Shown here: positions 12,476 through 24,200 of the stretch, one piece after another
Layout: each line of letters opens with the position of its first letter
Numbering within the stretch: the first letter of the stretch is position 1
From: Umbelopsis ramanniana AG
Lineage: Eukaryota > Mucoromycota > Umbelopsidomycetes > Umbelopsidales > Umbelopsidaceae
Length of the DNA stretch: 64,000 nt
Reading direction: 5' to 3'
Assembly: GCF_025399195.1 (NCBI RefSeq)
Contig: NW_026252088.1
Location: 558,001-622,000 of the forward strand
Position numbers and translations under genes: made by a program
Notes under the pieces: generated by a model
What the model was told of the DNA's origin: nothing
Databases searched by the model: none
What the model saw: only the letters and a program-made list of their open reading frames with translations

Positions 12476-13026
12476 GATGTGTTTGTAAGAATGTAGATGA
12501 TGATAGTCGAGCAACTGCTAGTGTTTTTCTAGTTGACTACTGAGTGACTTGTTGCTATTCGTCTGCTTGTAGTGAATGCGACAATCAAAAGTGAAGGGTA
12601 GCGGGTGAAAGTTCGGTGCTGACGGCCCAAGTTTCCAGGTTTTGGAAAAAAAAAAAAAAAAGTTTACGCGGTAAATTGCACAAACAATCAATCACCTTGT
12701 TTCTCAGATAAAAATTATTTTATGGATCTTGAAGAAGGCAGCAATGCAATTAACGATATGGTGTATATACTTTATTATTACAAGAAACGTTGATGTGCGT
12801 CTCATAATAGCAGAAGTATCTACAATAGAAAGCTATTCCAATCAGCGACACTTACTTGACTTTGAATATCATGACAATGGATTATTTATATGCATTAGAA
12901 CATAAACCTTTGAATGAAACTGATTCGAATTATGATATGCTACATGAATAGAACGAGCTCAATTATACCTTTGGGTATGAAGTTAAATATACAGATATGG
13001 AGTTATTAATGGCGACTAGGCTGATG
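12476..13026. other. Intergenic region, OXR1 promoter side
   Basis: No gene is seen. The segment holds the upstream region of the minus-strand OXR1 gene, a run of A residues near 12645-12660, and AT-rich sequence that is probably the 3' end of the next minus-strand gene. Confidence 0.5.
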
Positions 13027-13620
13027 TTAGTTGGCTAGTATAGCTTCGACTCTTCGTCTTAAGCTGAGGTGTTTTTGAATACGACCAATAGGTATGGATG
13101 GAAGTGGTCGTTTGGGTATACTTAGCTTTCGAACAAGCCAGTTATCTTTGGCTGAGCTTTGCTGCTGGTAAATGTGCGTGGTGGAGTTTCGTAACCAAAA
13201 TCGGTCATCTGTACTGAGTTCTTCAAAATATTTTCCTTCAACGGGAGTCCGCTGCTCATGCCCTTTCTCAACTTCCTCCTCAGTGACTACCATCTCTTCC
13301 TTTGGTACCATAGGGTGTACAGCAATATCAGAGAATCCTCTTCGATGATGAGGAACTGGAACGGCAAATAAGGTTTTCAGCCTGAGAGAAGGACCTCGAC
13401 TCAGGCTTATTCGCCGCTTGATTTTCATGGAACGTGATGAATCGACGTTGGCAGGCTCTTCTAATGGTTGAGTGGGTACAATGTTTGCATAAGTTGGAGG
13501 AGCAAACCATCTGACATCGACAGCATTCAATGGCGACACATCTTCAGTGTAGGCGATTGGCTGCTGGCGACTCAGTACGAGGCAGTTTGCCAGTAGTTTC
13601 TTGTTTGCATTATTTGTCAT
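13027..13620 (-). CDS. Hypothetical protein, 197 residues, basic
   Basis: This is a single uninterrupted frame of 197 residues beginning MTNNANKKLLANCLVLSRQQ and ending in a basic stretch, LSLRRRVEAILAN. I recognise no domain. It is rich in Arg, Ser and Pro. Possible short motifs are RRISLSRGPS (a likely kinase target of the RRxS type) and IPKRPLPSIP (a proline motif of SH3-ligand type). There is no signal peptide or membrane segment. It lies between OXR1 and uridine phosphorylase, both on the same strand. Length and lack of stops in an AT-rich region support coding, but no homologue is known to me. Confidence 0.55.
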   Translation of the reverse strand: MTNNANKKLLANCLVLSRQQPIAYTEDVSPLNAVDVRWFAPPTYANIVPTQPLEEPANVDSSRSMKIKRRISLSRGPSLRLKTLFAVPVPHHRRGFSDIAVHPMVPKEEMVVTEEEVEKGHEQRTPVEGKYFEELSTDDRFWLRNSTTHIYQQQSSAKDNWLVRKLSIPKRPLPSIPIGRIQKHLSLRRRVEAILAN

Positions 13621-14066
13621 GTATCATGAGAAGTAGGAGGAAATAAAACAATACAAATTATTTCAAACAAAAGAAACAATGTAAAGCTGTAACTAATGTC
13701 CCAATTACGCACATAGCCGAATAGTAAAGGCAGCCTCATTTACGTATAGCTTTTGCAAGTCGATTCACCAATCGGACCAATCTCGGTTTAATACTACCGT
13801 GCCGAATTCGATCAAACAAGAATTGCATAGGCACTTGCATGAAGGCGGCGTGGTGAAGCAAATACAGCGAACGGTGTGGTAGGCTCATGTCTGACACTGA
13901 TTAAATTGCTTTTATTCATTCATTGATATACAGAAGCCATTGACACTATCGTGGTACAAGAGATTACATATGCAAGATTCGAGGGTAAATAAGCAGACTG
14001 CATCTACGCTATACGGCTGTTCGCTAACAGTCCCTTGCAGCTTCATACATGCTTTTATATCTCCAC
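13621..14066. other. Intergenic region between orphan gene and uridine phosphorylase
   Basis: No supportable gene. It contains the upstream region of the orphan gene and the 3' end of the uridine phosphorylase gene, which stops at 14067. Confidence 0.5.
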
Positions 14067-15097
14067 TCATTTCTTTTTCTCCCATACGGTTCCTTCTGCT
14101 GACATTTCATTGTCAACTTGCACTTTGATAAGAGTTTCTAGGACTGATTTTCCAACAGTTGGCTCTAGAATGGCCACTGTATCTGGGTGAATAAAGCCAT
14201 TGCTAACTCTATCAGCAAAAACTTGCATACATCCAGCTGCTCTGATGGGATTTGGCTCCCTAGCACATTCCGCTAGATGGAACAGCATAGACGTCTCCAT
14301 TTCCAACGAGACAGTATCAGGGTGAGCCTCCATTGATTGCTGAATGACGTTTTCGTTATCGTCCCAAAAGGCAGGGTCTTTCCTGCCTTGCGATGAGTAG
14401 AAAGAGCAGCCATCAGCGTTCAAGCCATTAGCAACAACGCCGCCCACACCGTGCTTCCCGGTGATGGGTGCCATAGCAGTCTCAAGCTCTTGCACCAAAA
14501 TTTGAGAGATCTCTTTGTCTGCATCAAAAACTCCAGAAATTAGGTATGGTTCAACAGGGCCTTTGGAAAGACGATTTTCTTCCTTGACAAAGTATTCTAA
14601 ATTCTTGCGGATACAGTAACCTCCTCTGGGGACTACGACAGTGCCGGCGGGAGCGTTGGCACTAAGAGAACCGCAAGATCCAAATCGGATGATGGCTAGC
14701 GTACCAGTTGTAACCGCTCTTGTTTCTCGCACAAAGAAATCCATCATGCAATTACCCATTCCACTTCAAAACCATTTAGATCCGTATGCAGGAGGATATA
14801 GTTAGCAATGATATGCGCAAAAATGTACATAAATATAGGAACATACATGGCCATAATGGTGACAGGGATCCCTTTATATCGGCCTGTTATGGTCAAAAAT
14901 CCTCGGTGACTATGGTTGACGAAAACTGGAGCACCAGCTTCGTCTTCGGTATCTAGCCACCTAGCAATGGCTTTTGCTCTAGCGTGGTCACCCACTGTGA
15001 GGATTCTGTTTGCGACTTCGCCATGGCGGATGCCAAGATGGTAGACTCTGCCTTCGGAGTCACGGGGGAAGTTGGCATTCGAAAGGGTCTCCTTCAT
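14067..15097 (-). CDS. Uridine phosphorylase-like nucleoside phosphorylase
   Basis: This enzyme cleaves uridine (or related nucleosides) with phosphate to base and ribose-1-phosphate in pyrimidine salvage. Exon 1 (15097-14847) contains GRVYHLGIRHGEVANRILTV, with the phosphate-binding region, and VGDHARAKAIA. An 83-base intron (14764-14846) restores IMAIGMGNCMMDFFVRE, the PNP_UDP_1 family core. The second exon has IRFGSCGSLSANAPAGTVVV and the active-site loop SLEMETSMLFHLA, where the conserved E-M-E contacts the ribose. The total is about 315 residues, close to eukaryotic uridine phosphorylases (about 300-320) rather than trimeric PNPs. Substrate preference between uridine and a related nucleoside cannot be decided by eye. 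It diverges from the AK6 gene, 364 bases away. Confidence 0.88.
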
Positions 15098-15461
15098 GTT
15101 TCTGCAATGGGCAAGATTATAACACTGCAACTCAAATTGATACCAGATTTTATACTGTTACCGGCCATTCAAATTTAGTACCGTGCGAAACAAATGCTGC
15201 TTCATGAAATACTGCAGTTGTCGCTGACGATGTTCACCAATCAAGAAGCAATCATTTGAATTGACCATCATGTCGAATATATCTTTCAATTCGAACCTAA
15301 TAACCTCTTTCGTTTGGTGCCTTACTTCTGAGACCATCAGGGTTTTATCGCTTACCAGCTCATGTCAGAGCTGCAGATTTTCTGCAGTCACAGCAGTGCG
15401 GAATTTATTTATTTTTGGGTGTTGGGTTTTTTTTTTTGTAGGATTATACGTCAAACGAAAA
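15098..15461. promoter_or_regulatory. Divergent intergenic region, uridine phosphorylase / AK6
   Basis: Both neighbours start here on opposite strands. A poly-T tract (about 15427-15437) lies just upstream of the AK6 start. I see no clear TATA box. Confidence 0.45.
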
Positions 15462-16165
15462 ATGTCGGATTCCTCAGATTCTGAAGGACAAGCTCCTCAT
15501 GTCGAACGCAAGATACCCAATATACTGGTAACTGGAACGCCAGGAACTGGAAAAACTACTACCTCGGAGATGATTGCTGAAGCAACTGGATTAACTCACG
15601 TCAATGTCGGTGACTTGGTCAAGCAAAAGCAACTCCATGAGGGTTACTTGGAAGAATTCGACACTCACATTTTGGACGAGGACAAGGTATGTAGCATTGA
15701 TTTCGCCACTGCACTCAGTCCGTTTTTTTTTTCTCGCTAACTTTCTGTTCATACTTTCTTTATCAGCTGATTGATGAATTGGAAGAGGTTATGGAAGGTG
15801 GAGGCAAAATTGTCGATTTCCACTCTTGCGGCATATTTCCCGAGCGATGGTTTGATCTCGTCCTTGTGTTGAGAGCAGAAACCAATGTTTTGTATCCCCG
15901 CATGGAGAAGAGGTGAGTTTATGGCTATGTTGGCTGGCTGAAAAGAACGTGTTGGCTGATAGACATTTTTGATAGAAATTATAATCAGCGCAAAATCACT
16001 GAGAATATCGAGTGTGAAATCATGCAAGTTGTTCTTGACGAAGCAAGAGAGTCATATGCTGAAGAAATCGTCATTGAACTACCCAGTAACGACATTAATG
16101 ACATGGAAAGCAATGTTGATAGAGTACGACAATGGGTAGATATCTACAAAGCAAATCATTCATAG
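15462..16165 (+). CDS. FAP7: Adenylate kinase 6 / FAP7 (hCINAP)
   Basis: Fap7 is a small nuclear NMP kinase/ATPase that acts with Rps14 in the last step of 18S rRNA maturation. Exon 1 (15462-15686) reads MSDSSDSEGQAP, then PNILVTGTPGTGKTTTSEMI, a P-loop (GTPGTGKT), and INVGDLVK-type sequence THVNVGDLVKQKQLHEG. Exon 2 has IVDFHSCGIFPERWFDLVLV, the family's FHSC/FPERWFD block, and TNVLYPRMEKR. An intron at ~15913-15974 leads to NYNQRKITENIECEIMQVV, and the protein ends IYKANHS. The total length of about 190 residues fits the family. The acidic N-terminal tail is slightly longer than in human AK6. Confidence 0.94.
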
Positions 16166-16353
16166 ACCTTTCAGTGTACATCTCCTACCACCCTTTTTCT
16201 TCACGCGTCATATACACATCTGTAACAAACTCCTTCATTTTGTTCAAATTGTGGCATTTTTATGAAAGTTGAATATTTACAATCTTTTGTTTTTAATGAG
16301 GCATATTCATAAATCAATCCTAATGTAATGTATTATATATGCATCTACTCCTC

Positions 16354-17656
16354 TTAATGACCCTCAGAAGCGTTGAGTTGATCCAACAATTCAGCAAGGA
16401 CTTCTCCAACCTTGTCACCAATCTCAGTGGTGGTCTTGTCACCATGGAGATCCTTAGTACGGTAACCCAAACCGGGGGTAGAAGCTTCAGGGCTGTCCAA
16501 AACCTTGCGAACAGCAGCCTCGATAGCTTCCGCTTCCTTTTCAAAGTTGAGGGAGTAACGCAACATCATGGCGGCAGAAAGAATGGTGGCGATGGGGTTG
16601 GCAATTCCTTGACCAGCAATATCGGGTGCAGAGCCGTGAATAGGTTCATACAAGCCAACGCACTTGCTCTTACCGTCAGGCAGACCATTCAAAGAAGCAG
16701 AGGGCAAGAGACCCAAAGAACCAACAATGACAGATGCCTCGTCAGACAAGATATCACCAAACATGTTCTCAGTAAGAACAATTCCGTTGAGTCTCTTGGG
16801 GTTCTGAACCATGTGCATAGCAGCAGAGTCAACAAGATGATGCTCGAACTTAATTTGAGGGAACTCCTTCTCCAAAGTCTCAGTAACAGTCTTGCGCCAC
16901 AAACGTGAAGTAGCAAGAACATTAGCCTTGTCGATGGAGTGAATGGTAGCGATTGGGCTCTTGGCAATAGCCAAGTGAGCAGCTAAGCGGGTAACACGCT
17001 GGACTTCCTCAACGGAGTAAGGGAGAGTGTCATAGGCTAAATTGCAACCGAGTTAGCATAGTTCGAAGGAACGATAAAACGTGTTTTCAATGTGCTAAAT
17101 TACCTTTGCCATCTTCACCGGCTTCCTTACGTTCACCGAAGTAGATACCGCCAACCAACTCACGAACGAAAAGGAAATCAGTACCGTGCACGACGTGATC
17201 CTTGAGAGGAGACAAGCTAATGAGTGACTCGGAAGGAATGGAAACAGGTCGGAGGTTGGCGTACAAGTCAAGAGCCTTGCGAAGCTTAAGCAGACCTTGT
17301 TCAGGACGAGGTCCACTGCCAATCTTAGCACCGGGAAGACCACCAACGGCACCCAAAAGAATGGCGTCAGCAGCCTTGCACTTCTCGACAGCAGCATCAG
17401 TGAAAGGATCACCTAATGCGACAATATATGAGCTACTATAAGATTTCTACACATGTGTTAACTAGCAATAAACTTTACCTGTCTTGTCCATAGAAGCAAG
17501 ACCAATAAGTTCCTCCTCAAAGTTGAAGGTGGTATGTGTGACGGCAGAGCGCTTGTCATTCACGATCTTGAGGATCTTGATAGCCTCTGCGACGACTTCT
17601 GGACCAACGCCGTCTCCACCGAGAACGACGATGTTTGCTGTCTTTGATTGTGCCAT
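16354..17656 (-). CDS. LEU2: 3-isopropylmalate dehydrogenase
   Basis: This enzyme catalyses the NAD-dependent oxidative decarboxylation of 3-isopropylmalate in leucine biosynthesis (cytosolic in fungi). Three exons are visible. The first reads [20 protein letters not shown]. The second has [40 protein letters not shown] and [15 protein letters not shown]. The third has [44 protein letters not shown] and the NAD-binding [20 protein letters not shown]. The protein ends [11 protein letters not shown]. Introns lie near 17042-17100 and 17413-17478. All key residues of the decarboxylating dehydrogenase family appear intact, and the length of about 370 residues is usual. Two other branched-chain genes, ILV2 and ILV5, lie about 10 kb to the right. 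Confidence 0.97.
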
Positions 17657-18038
17657 TTGTATTTTAGTTATAGAAAGAGAAAGAAATTGACAGATTTAGC
17701 GGGGGTCATTTTATATGCCCACTTATAAACTTTCACGCTATGAATCAAACATGATCATCTTAGTGATTAGCCAATCAGATGTCTCGAACAATAATTCTAC
17801 TCCAATGGGATGAACTTTTGCCGGTGAAGCTTTAGAGTGTAAGGTTACTGATTCTGTTCTATGTAAAAGAATATAATGCACATTATTTTTATTCTAACCA
17901 GCAGTGCTCATAATTGAAATTGCTGTAAACCACGCACTCAAGCTCAAAACACACCACGCTACCTGCATTTTTTGCCTGCGACCAAAGTCCGCCAGTATCT
18001 TTTAGCCACCGAGATCACTCGCCGCGACCAAGATCACC
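17657..18038. promoter_or_regulatory. Divergent promoter region, LEU2 / CYK3-like gene
   Basis: This 382-base segment separates two divergent starts. A CCAAT box occurs at 17771-17775, and TATA-like ATATAAAA (minus strand) lies about 50-60 bases upstream of the LEU2 start. I did not find a perfect TGASTCA site. Confidence 0.45.
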
Positions 18039-20035
18039 ATGTGGTCTACTAAATACCAAGTACGAGCACATTCACCCTATGTTTCGGAGCATCCTATGGA
18101 TCTCTCCTTCGCCGAAGGAGATGTCATTGATGTTCTTGGCGAAGAGAACAGTGATTGGCTGAATGGATGCACCGAGGATGGCCGATTTGGCAGTTTTCCA
18201 AAGCAGTACGTAAGTGAATCCCAGCAGAGTCTTACACCGCAACCCAACCTTCGCCAGGGCAGTGCAGAGTATGATATGGTTGCTGCAAAACCTGTACCTC
18301 CTGCACGGCCAGAAGCTCGACCAGCCGTTCCTGTATCCACCAGACCGACCTCTCATTCAACGGCCGCAAAGGCAGTCCCCACGCCCCCACCTCGCCATCC
18401 ACCCGCTATGCCCAAACGCCCGTCAAATAACAAGTCGGCAGCCCAGGACATACCCGAAATTGGACGCTATATACCAGATAATTCCCAGGATATTATAGAT
18501 AGATTAAGGTTGGTATTAGAAATCCGCTACCTCTCATGGTTTTGACAAGTGCCAAGCGTCTAACGGAACTTATATCGAAACGCTAGAAGCACCACCCCGG
18601 TCACAACACCGGACTTCACTGAACCGATTTACTGGGAAGAAAGTGATATGGCAGAGCTGGACGAGTATGCAAGAGCTTGCCCGCCTGAATATACCCATTC
18701 TGTTCAGGACCTTGCCGCTTACCTCACCGACCCGTTCCCAGAACCTCTGCACAAAATTCGCGCTATCTTCGCGTGGGTGACCGATAATATCTCCTATGAT
18801 GTGCATTCATTTTTGAATCATCTCAGGAAGTCGCAAGAGCCACAGGATGTACTCAAGTCAAGATCTAGTGTTTGCGAAGGTTATGCTCGACTGACTCAAG
18901 CACTAGGTGAAGCCTGCCGTCTTCCTATCCGTATGATAACTGGGTATGCAAAAGGTGCATTTTTGAAACCGCAAAAAGGCATGAGAGTAGACGATCGAGG
19001 TGGCCATGCTTGGAATTGCATCCTACTCCATGGACAATACCTTATGATTGATTCTACGTGGGGAGCTGGTCATTTGAAAGCTGAAGGCGCCCCTTCCTTC
19101 AACAAGGCATTCAATCCATTTTTCTTCCTGACCGATCCAACCAACTTCATTTACTCTCACTTTCCCAAAGACGTGAATGATCAGTTCTTGAACCCTCCTT
19201 TCTCTGAGTCCGAATTCTTTGATCTACCTTGGACAAAAGAGACGTATCATCGACACAACCTTTTATTACTCTCGCCCAAACCAAGAACCAGTGTGATGGA
19301 AACAAATGATGATACGTTAGACATTTTCATTGAAGTGCAAGGTAAAGGAGCTGCTAGTAAAGTGGACAAAATTGGTGGGCAGCTCAAAAGCAAGGACGGT
19401 CGTGCTCAGCCAGCCATAGGCCAAAGAGCTGTTGGTTACAAAGCAGAAGGACGGGATGTGTGGTGGATTCATGTTGTATGTTCTGGATCCGGAGAGTTCG
19501 AACTGGAATTATTTGTATACGAGTCTGCTGCTGACAATAGGGTAAGTGCTGAGCTTCCGTTATTTTAATCGGTCTGTCTGGATACAAAAATTAACGACAA
19601 TCAAAAATCGCTGAATTTTCTCTAAACTTGGCACTTCAGAATGCTTCGTTAGGAAATATAGGCCGAAGTTGCATGACGATGACAATTCTCAATAGTGGAA
19701 GAGGCTCAGCGCAAATTCCGGTCCAACTGTATTCACTTCCACGTCCATTAACATTGGTATCGCCACTCTATCAAAACATTTCTTTGGGCACTGAACGTTT
19801 TCAAATAATCATGCCAACTGAACCGTCGGAACGAAACCCACCAAAAATCACAGTCATGTCGTCTTGGCAAGATCAGCAAGTGGTTAAATTGGTCAAGCAA
19901 GAACCCAGCCAAGCTTGGTATGAAGCGGACATAACGTTTCGACAACAGACAACATATAATTTGTGTATAGAAAAACCAACAGCACAAGTTGGGAGGTCTG
20001 AAGTCTCTTATATCTGCGCGTTTAATCCAACTTGA
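18039..20035 (+). CDS. CYK3-like cytokinesis protein (SH3 + transglutaminase-like)
   Basis: Cyk3 acts at the division septum in fungal cytokinesis. Residues ~1-60 form an SH3 domain (VRAHSPYVSEHPMDLSFAEG, then VIDVLGEENSDWLNG and GRFGSFPKQYV). A Pro-rich linker follows (PTPPPRHPPAMPKRP), then a transglutaminase-like domain. The triad can be read: Cys in SSVCEGYARL, His in GGHAWNCILL and Asp in MIDSTWGAGH. The third exon is a beta-rich C-terminal region ending VSYICAFNPT. Introns are at 18509-18585 and 19541-19638; the first joins IIDRLR to STTPVTTPDF. The total is about 600 residues, shorter than budding-yeast Cyk3 (885 residues). Family assignment rests on domain order. An intact cysteine is unusual if yeast Cyk3 is the model. 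Confidence 0.82.
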
Positions 20036-20237
20036 TTCTGCCAAACAATAAAAAATAAAAAATAAAAAGCGTAGTAGAAATATTTGCGTGCATGGCTGAG
20101 GCTGACACAGCCATCTTGTGGCACCCGCAGTGTTTGACGTCACGAAAATGCTGCCAAGTCCACAGAACTATATATATATACCTTGCTGGTGCCTTTTTTT
20201 TCTTACTTTTCTTCTTACAACTTCTGTCAACAACAGT

Positions 20238-21391
20238 ATGGGCATGAAGCTGAATCTTCCTATCAATGTCCCGGCTAGCATGTCGAGTCTGCCTACCATA
20301 AAGTTCTATCTTCATATTGCTCAGGTCGCCCTGACACTTATGACGATCATTCTCGTCGCTCCTGTCATCAGTATCGAAGCAAAATACTGGGTAAGTTTCA
20401 AATCAATAACCGTGTAAACGAGATCTTATGGTTTCTAAACCTCTATAACTGTTGTTCAACGTATAGGGAGGAAGTAAAGCAGCCCCAAACTGGACACTCG
20501 TCGTCGGTATCTTGACACTTCTTGTGCCTGTAGGCATGGTATATTTCCGTAAGTAGCGTGACGGACCGAGAATATCTTATTCTAGGATGTTGTTGTGGGA
20601 TGCCAAAAACTGTTGAGCTAAGCCCGCCACTATCTGCACTCCGTTTTAGCTTGGGCGTATGATCGACAGGATAAATTCAAGGTCCTGGGAAAGTTCTTTT
20701 TGAAGTCTCGTTCAGCGCTTGTCTTGACTGTCTTCAACTCGTTTCTATGGCTAACCGCAGCTCTTGCAATGACGGTCCATAGCACTGAGGCTGTCAACTG
20801 CGCTCTGGACGGTGATCTGGAAAAGTCAGACGGCTCATACGCGGCTTCATGGGCGAATCAGGTAAGCATCGCGCGATAGGTTTCTATTTATCTTTCGGGT
20901 TGGGTCACTGAACTTTTGCGTTTGGATTTTAGTGTAATTGCGGCAAGGCTACAGCGGCGTTTGCTTGGTTCACATCTTTTGCCTGGCTTGGAACTGTGGT
21001 CATCACTGGCCTGGTCATGTACAGCGAGAAGCAGCAAATTCAGCAAAATTTGAAAAACCATGAAATGGACGCGGCTGCAGACAGACATGATGATCCAGTT
21101 GATCCATCCTATCGCACGTACGATGAAGAAGCTGATTATCAGCCCACGCATATGGGTAACACGGAGAGTATGCCTCTCAACAGCCCCCCAGATATGCATC
21201 AACAACAGCATTACTATGACCAAAGTCCTCCACCTCGCCAACAAACCTATAGCCCAGACTATCCAACCTACGGCAACACTCCCACCATGCCTATTCCTCA
21301 ACCTACACCATCCCCCACATTTGGACAAGCACCTCATGCCTCTCCCAACGCCTACGATACAAACCCACCTCAACCCACATATTACCATTAG
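20238..21391 (+). CDS. Tetraspan membrane protein (MARVEL-like)
   Basis: Four hydrophobic segments span the spliced product: FYLHIAQVALTLMTIILVAP, LVVGILTLLVPVGMVYF, LVLTVFNSFLWLTAALAM, and the segment around FAWFTSFAWLGTVVITGLVM. This pattern, with a small extracellular loop rich in charged residues (DGDLEKSDGSYA), fits fungal MARVEL-type proteins of the plasma membrane. The C-terminal tail (from 21020) is about 120 residues, rich in Pro, Gln, Tyr and Thr (QQQHYYDQSPPPRQQTYSPD), and probably cytoplasmic. Introns lie near 20392-20466, 20550-20648 and 20862-20933. A TATA element (TATATATATA) occurs near 20170. The family is assigned by topology, not by a diagnostic motif. Confidence 0.72.
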
Positions 21392-21627
21392 TGCTTAAAA
21401 CATACCAACCTCCATATTCAATTGAATAAGATAGATGATTTTGTATAGGGTCGAATACCTCTTTATCCTTGTTTTGTAGGATCAATACCTAGCTCTTCTT
21501 TTTTCCCTCACCGTAATCCAAAATATTTTTTTTTCCTCATTTTTCAAACAATCAGCAGCCCGCATTTCTAAATTTTGCCACTCGGTACACTCTTCCTTTC
21601 ACTGTACTTGCAGCTCCCAAATTGACA

Positions 21628-23676
21628 ATGTGGCGATTTCAAAGCTGCAAATCGCTACTGTATCTATTCGTACTTAGCTTCGTTATACCTGTATGGTGTA
21701 GGCCAACTCTCGTATTGAATGAAGATTCAAGAGGCATTATACCCATTGCATCGTTCGGCTTCTTGGCAGGCGGCCAGCTCAAACTGGAATGGTCCGACCT
21801 CAAGGTAGATAGCGTTATATATAAGTTTGGTTGAACGGTTTTATGAATACGACACCTTTGCTCAATTCTGGTTCCTCCAATGTTATAGCTGACCACTCCT
21901 TCGGCATCCGGAAGCCTTGCGTTTTACGTTCGAAAGACCTTGTCGGAGGATGCCACGTATATGGTGGATGATAATATGGCAGAAGCACTGGACCCTGATG
22001 TTGAGACCCAATGCTTTCTGGACGCAGAGTTTGTCAGTGATGAAGTCGCTGATGGTATAACTATAATTGTCGATATCGATGCCACGAAACCGGAAGGCTC
22101 CTATGAACACACAATCCAACCGGATGAAGAATTCCTGTGGACCGTTCACTTGATAAACTGCAAGCCTTCTGCTTTAACTATAACTGTGAGTTTGCTTATG
22201 GTTTTTGTTTCATTTCACAAAGTACTCGATCAACTCATGCCTTGCAAATAGTTGAAGACCACAGAAATCAACCCTGGCCCGAACTACCTTAGTGCGGGAG
22301 ACAGCCCATTGCCGACCGTGTACGGAGTTTCGTCAATTACGTTCTTTGTGGCGGCTGCAATCTGGGGCTTCTTACTCTTCCGTAACAAATCACAAAGAGT
22401 TTTCAAGTCACACTATCTCATGTACGTGGTGCTATGGCCCATAATTCGATTGGATGATATATTACTTTCTTTTGCTGATTATGAACATTTATGCGATTTC
22501 TACAGGCTGGCGCTGATGGCTTTTGTTGGCATTGATAAAGCATGCGAATCGGTAACTGTCTTTCTACATCCTTATCCATCTCGTTAAAAACGTATAACTA
22601 ACCTGTAGCGTACCGTAGGCCAAATATCATTACATGAAAATTGGAGTTGTGGCTGAGGGTTGGACGATAGGATTCTATATCTTTGCTTTGTACGTCTCAT
22701 GAAAGGCAATGTTTTCTTTTTTTTTAACCGTAAACGCCACATATTGACAGCTCTCGTTTTCAGCATCAAAGGTTCTCTTAGCATTCTCATCATTGGTGAG
22801 TAAATTTCTGTTGATCTGTTCAACATCGACCAACGGCTAACCTAAGGCGTTATGCAGTTCTCATCGCTTCCGGATGGATGTTCATTAAGCCCTTCTTGTC
22901 GTCAAGGGATAAGCGTATTATCTCCATCATTATTCCTCTTCAGGTTTTAGCCAATATTGGATCCTTCTTTGTCAGTGAGACCGCGATTGGATCTATGAAC
23001 TGGTCATTCTGGGTAAGGTAGCATTCAAGCTATAATACATAACGATAGCGATGTCTAACTCCTCCTAATTTGTAGAGAGATATGGTTCCCATTGCTGACC
23101 TTGCTGCATGCGGCGTTATGCTATGGACTATATTGCAAACCCGTAAGCACTTGAACCAAGGCTCAGAAGCGGATGGAAAAGGTACAGTTCATAAAATTTT
23201 CATTAAAAATCTGAATGAGTTTATCATACCAAGCATACTTATCCTACTCCTCGTGGCTTGCAGAACTTGATGTGTTGATGAAGTATAAGCTTTGGTCTAC
23301 GTTTTATATTGTTACATTGGTCTACCTGTATGTGACCCGAATCCTGGTTGGATTCTTGCAAGTTGCTCTTCCCTATCGCTATATCAACTGGCTAGGAGAA
23401 GCTGTGAGCGAGATTGCAACATTGCTCTTCTATATTTTCATTGGGTAAGCAAGCTCACAGTTTTTAAGGATATAGGTAATGTTGTAGTCTGCCGTTTGGT
23501 CTAATCCCTCTGCCCATAGCTACAAATTTCGACCCTATAGTGACAACCCATACATGCAAGTTCCAACCGATGATGAGGAGGAGGATGAAGACTATGAGCA
23601 GGACCTTCCTACTTCTCGTGAAGCTCATGGGTTGCAACAAATTTCTCGTAGGGAACCTAGTGGACAAGAAGTTTAA
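21628..23676 (+). CDS. GOST-type seven-TM protein (GPR107/PTM1-like)
   Basis: This is a Golgi/endosome-associated seven-transmembrane protein family (lung 7-TM receptor, Pfam Lung_7-TM_R). The start MWRFQSCKSLLYLFVLSFVI is a signal peptide. The lumenal N-terminal domain runs to ~22250 and ends with TEINPGPNYLSAGDSPLPTV, which leads directly into the first membrane segment (ITFFVAAAIWGFLLFRN). At least six further membrane segments follow across small exons up to ~23450 (for example RILVGFLQVALPYRYINWLG). The C-terminal tail is acidic, VPTDDEEEDEDYEQ, and ends SGQEV at 23676. About nine introns are needed; some contain poly-T tracts that make junctions uncertain. A role in trafficking is inferred from family members. 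Confidence 0.78.
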
Positions 23677-24200
23677 AGCTGCTGGTTGGAAAACCTGTTC
23701 TGGCGTACTTCTAACAAGAGTGTTTCTGGTATTCATATCACATGTATATTTTATTTTTTTTCTACACTCTCATGTACCTTTTCATACTTTACACCCATTC
23801 ATTCGCTTTCATTTTACATAACCCACTTTGCTACTATCTAGTCTTCTATATCAGACTGTGCAATGTCCGATTTCAAGGATGTCACCTTCAATCTAGAAAT
23901 ACTTTTCTCCAATGTTTCATCGAGATTGTGGTTTTTGTATTATTAGTTCTTATTACATTTCCGACGCTTGGCACCAGCGAGTCGGCATAGGCACACAAAT
24001 TTGTCTCGTAAACTCCGTCTGCTCTTCTGGGACATGTGCAAACTTCCTTTTATCACTTGAACCATTACGACATGGCATTACATCAACGATTTCGTTACCC
24101 TATAGCTGGCCTGCTAACAGCAAGTCGGTCACCACATAGTAAAGTATCTTAAATAAGCTTGTTCTGAGGAGCCTCATGGCATTTTTTTAATCAGCCCGTT
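23677..24200. other. Intergenic region, T-rich
   Basis: This holds the AT-rich 3' region of the GOST gene and the upstream region of the MCUR1-like gene. One hydrophobic open frame at 23742-23990 looks like chance coding in T-rich sequence, and I do not call it. Confidence 0.5.

Noticed and set aside
16339-16908. 189-codon plus-strand frame
   Set aside because: It is the antisense shadow of LEU2.
23742-23990. Hydrophobic open frame after the GOST gene
   Set aside because: T-rich intergenic DNA gives Phe/Leu/Tyr-rich chance frames; no homology or upstream signal.
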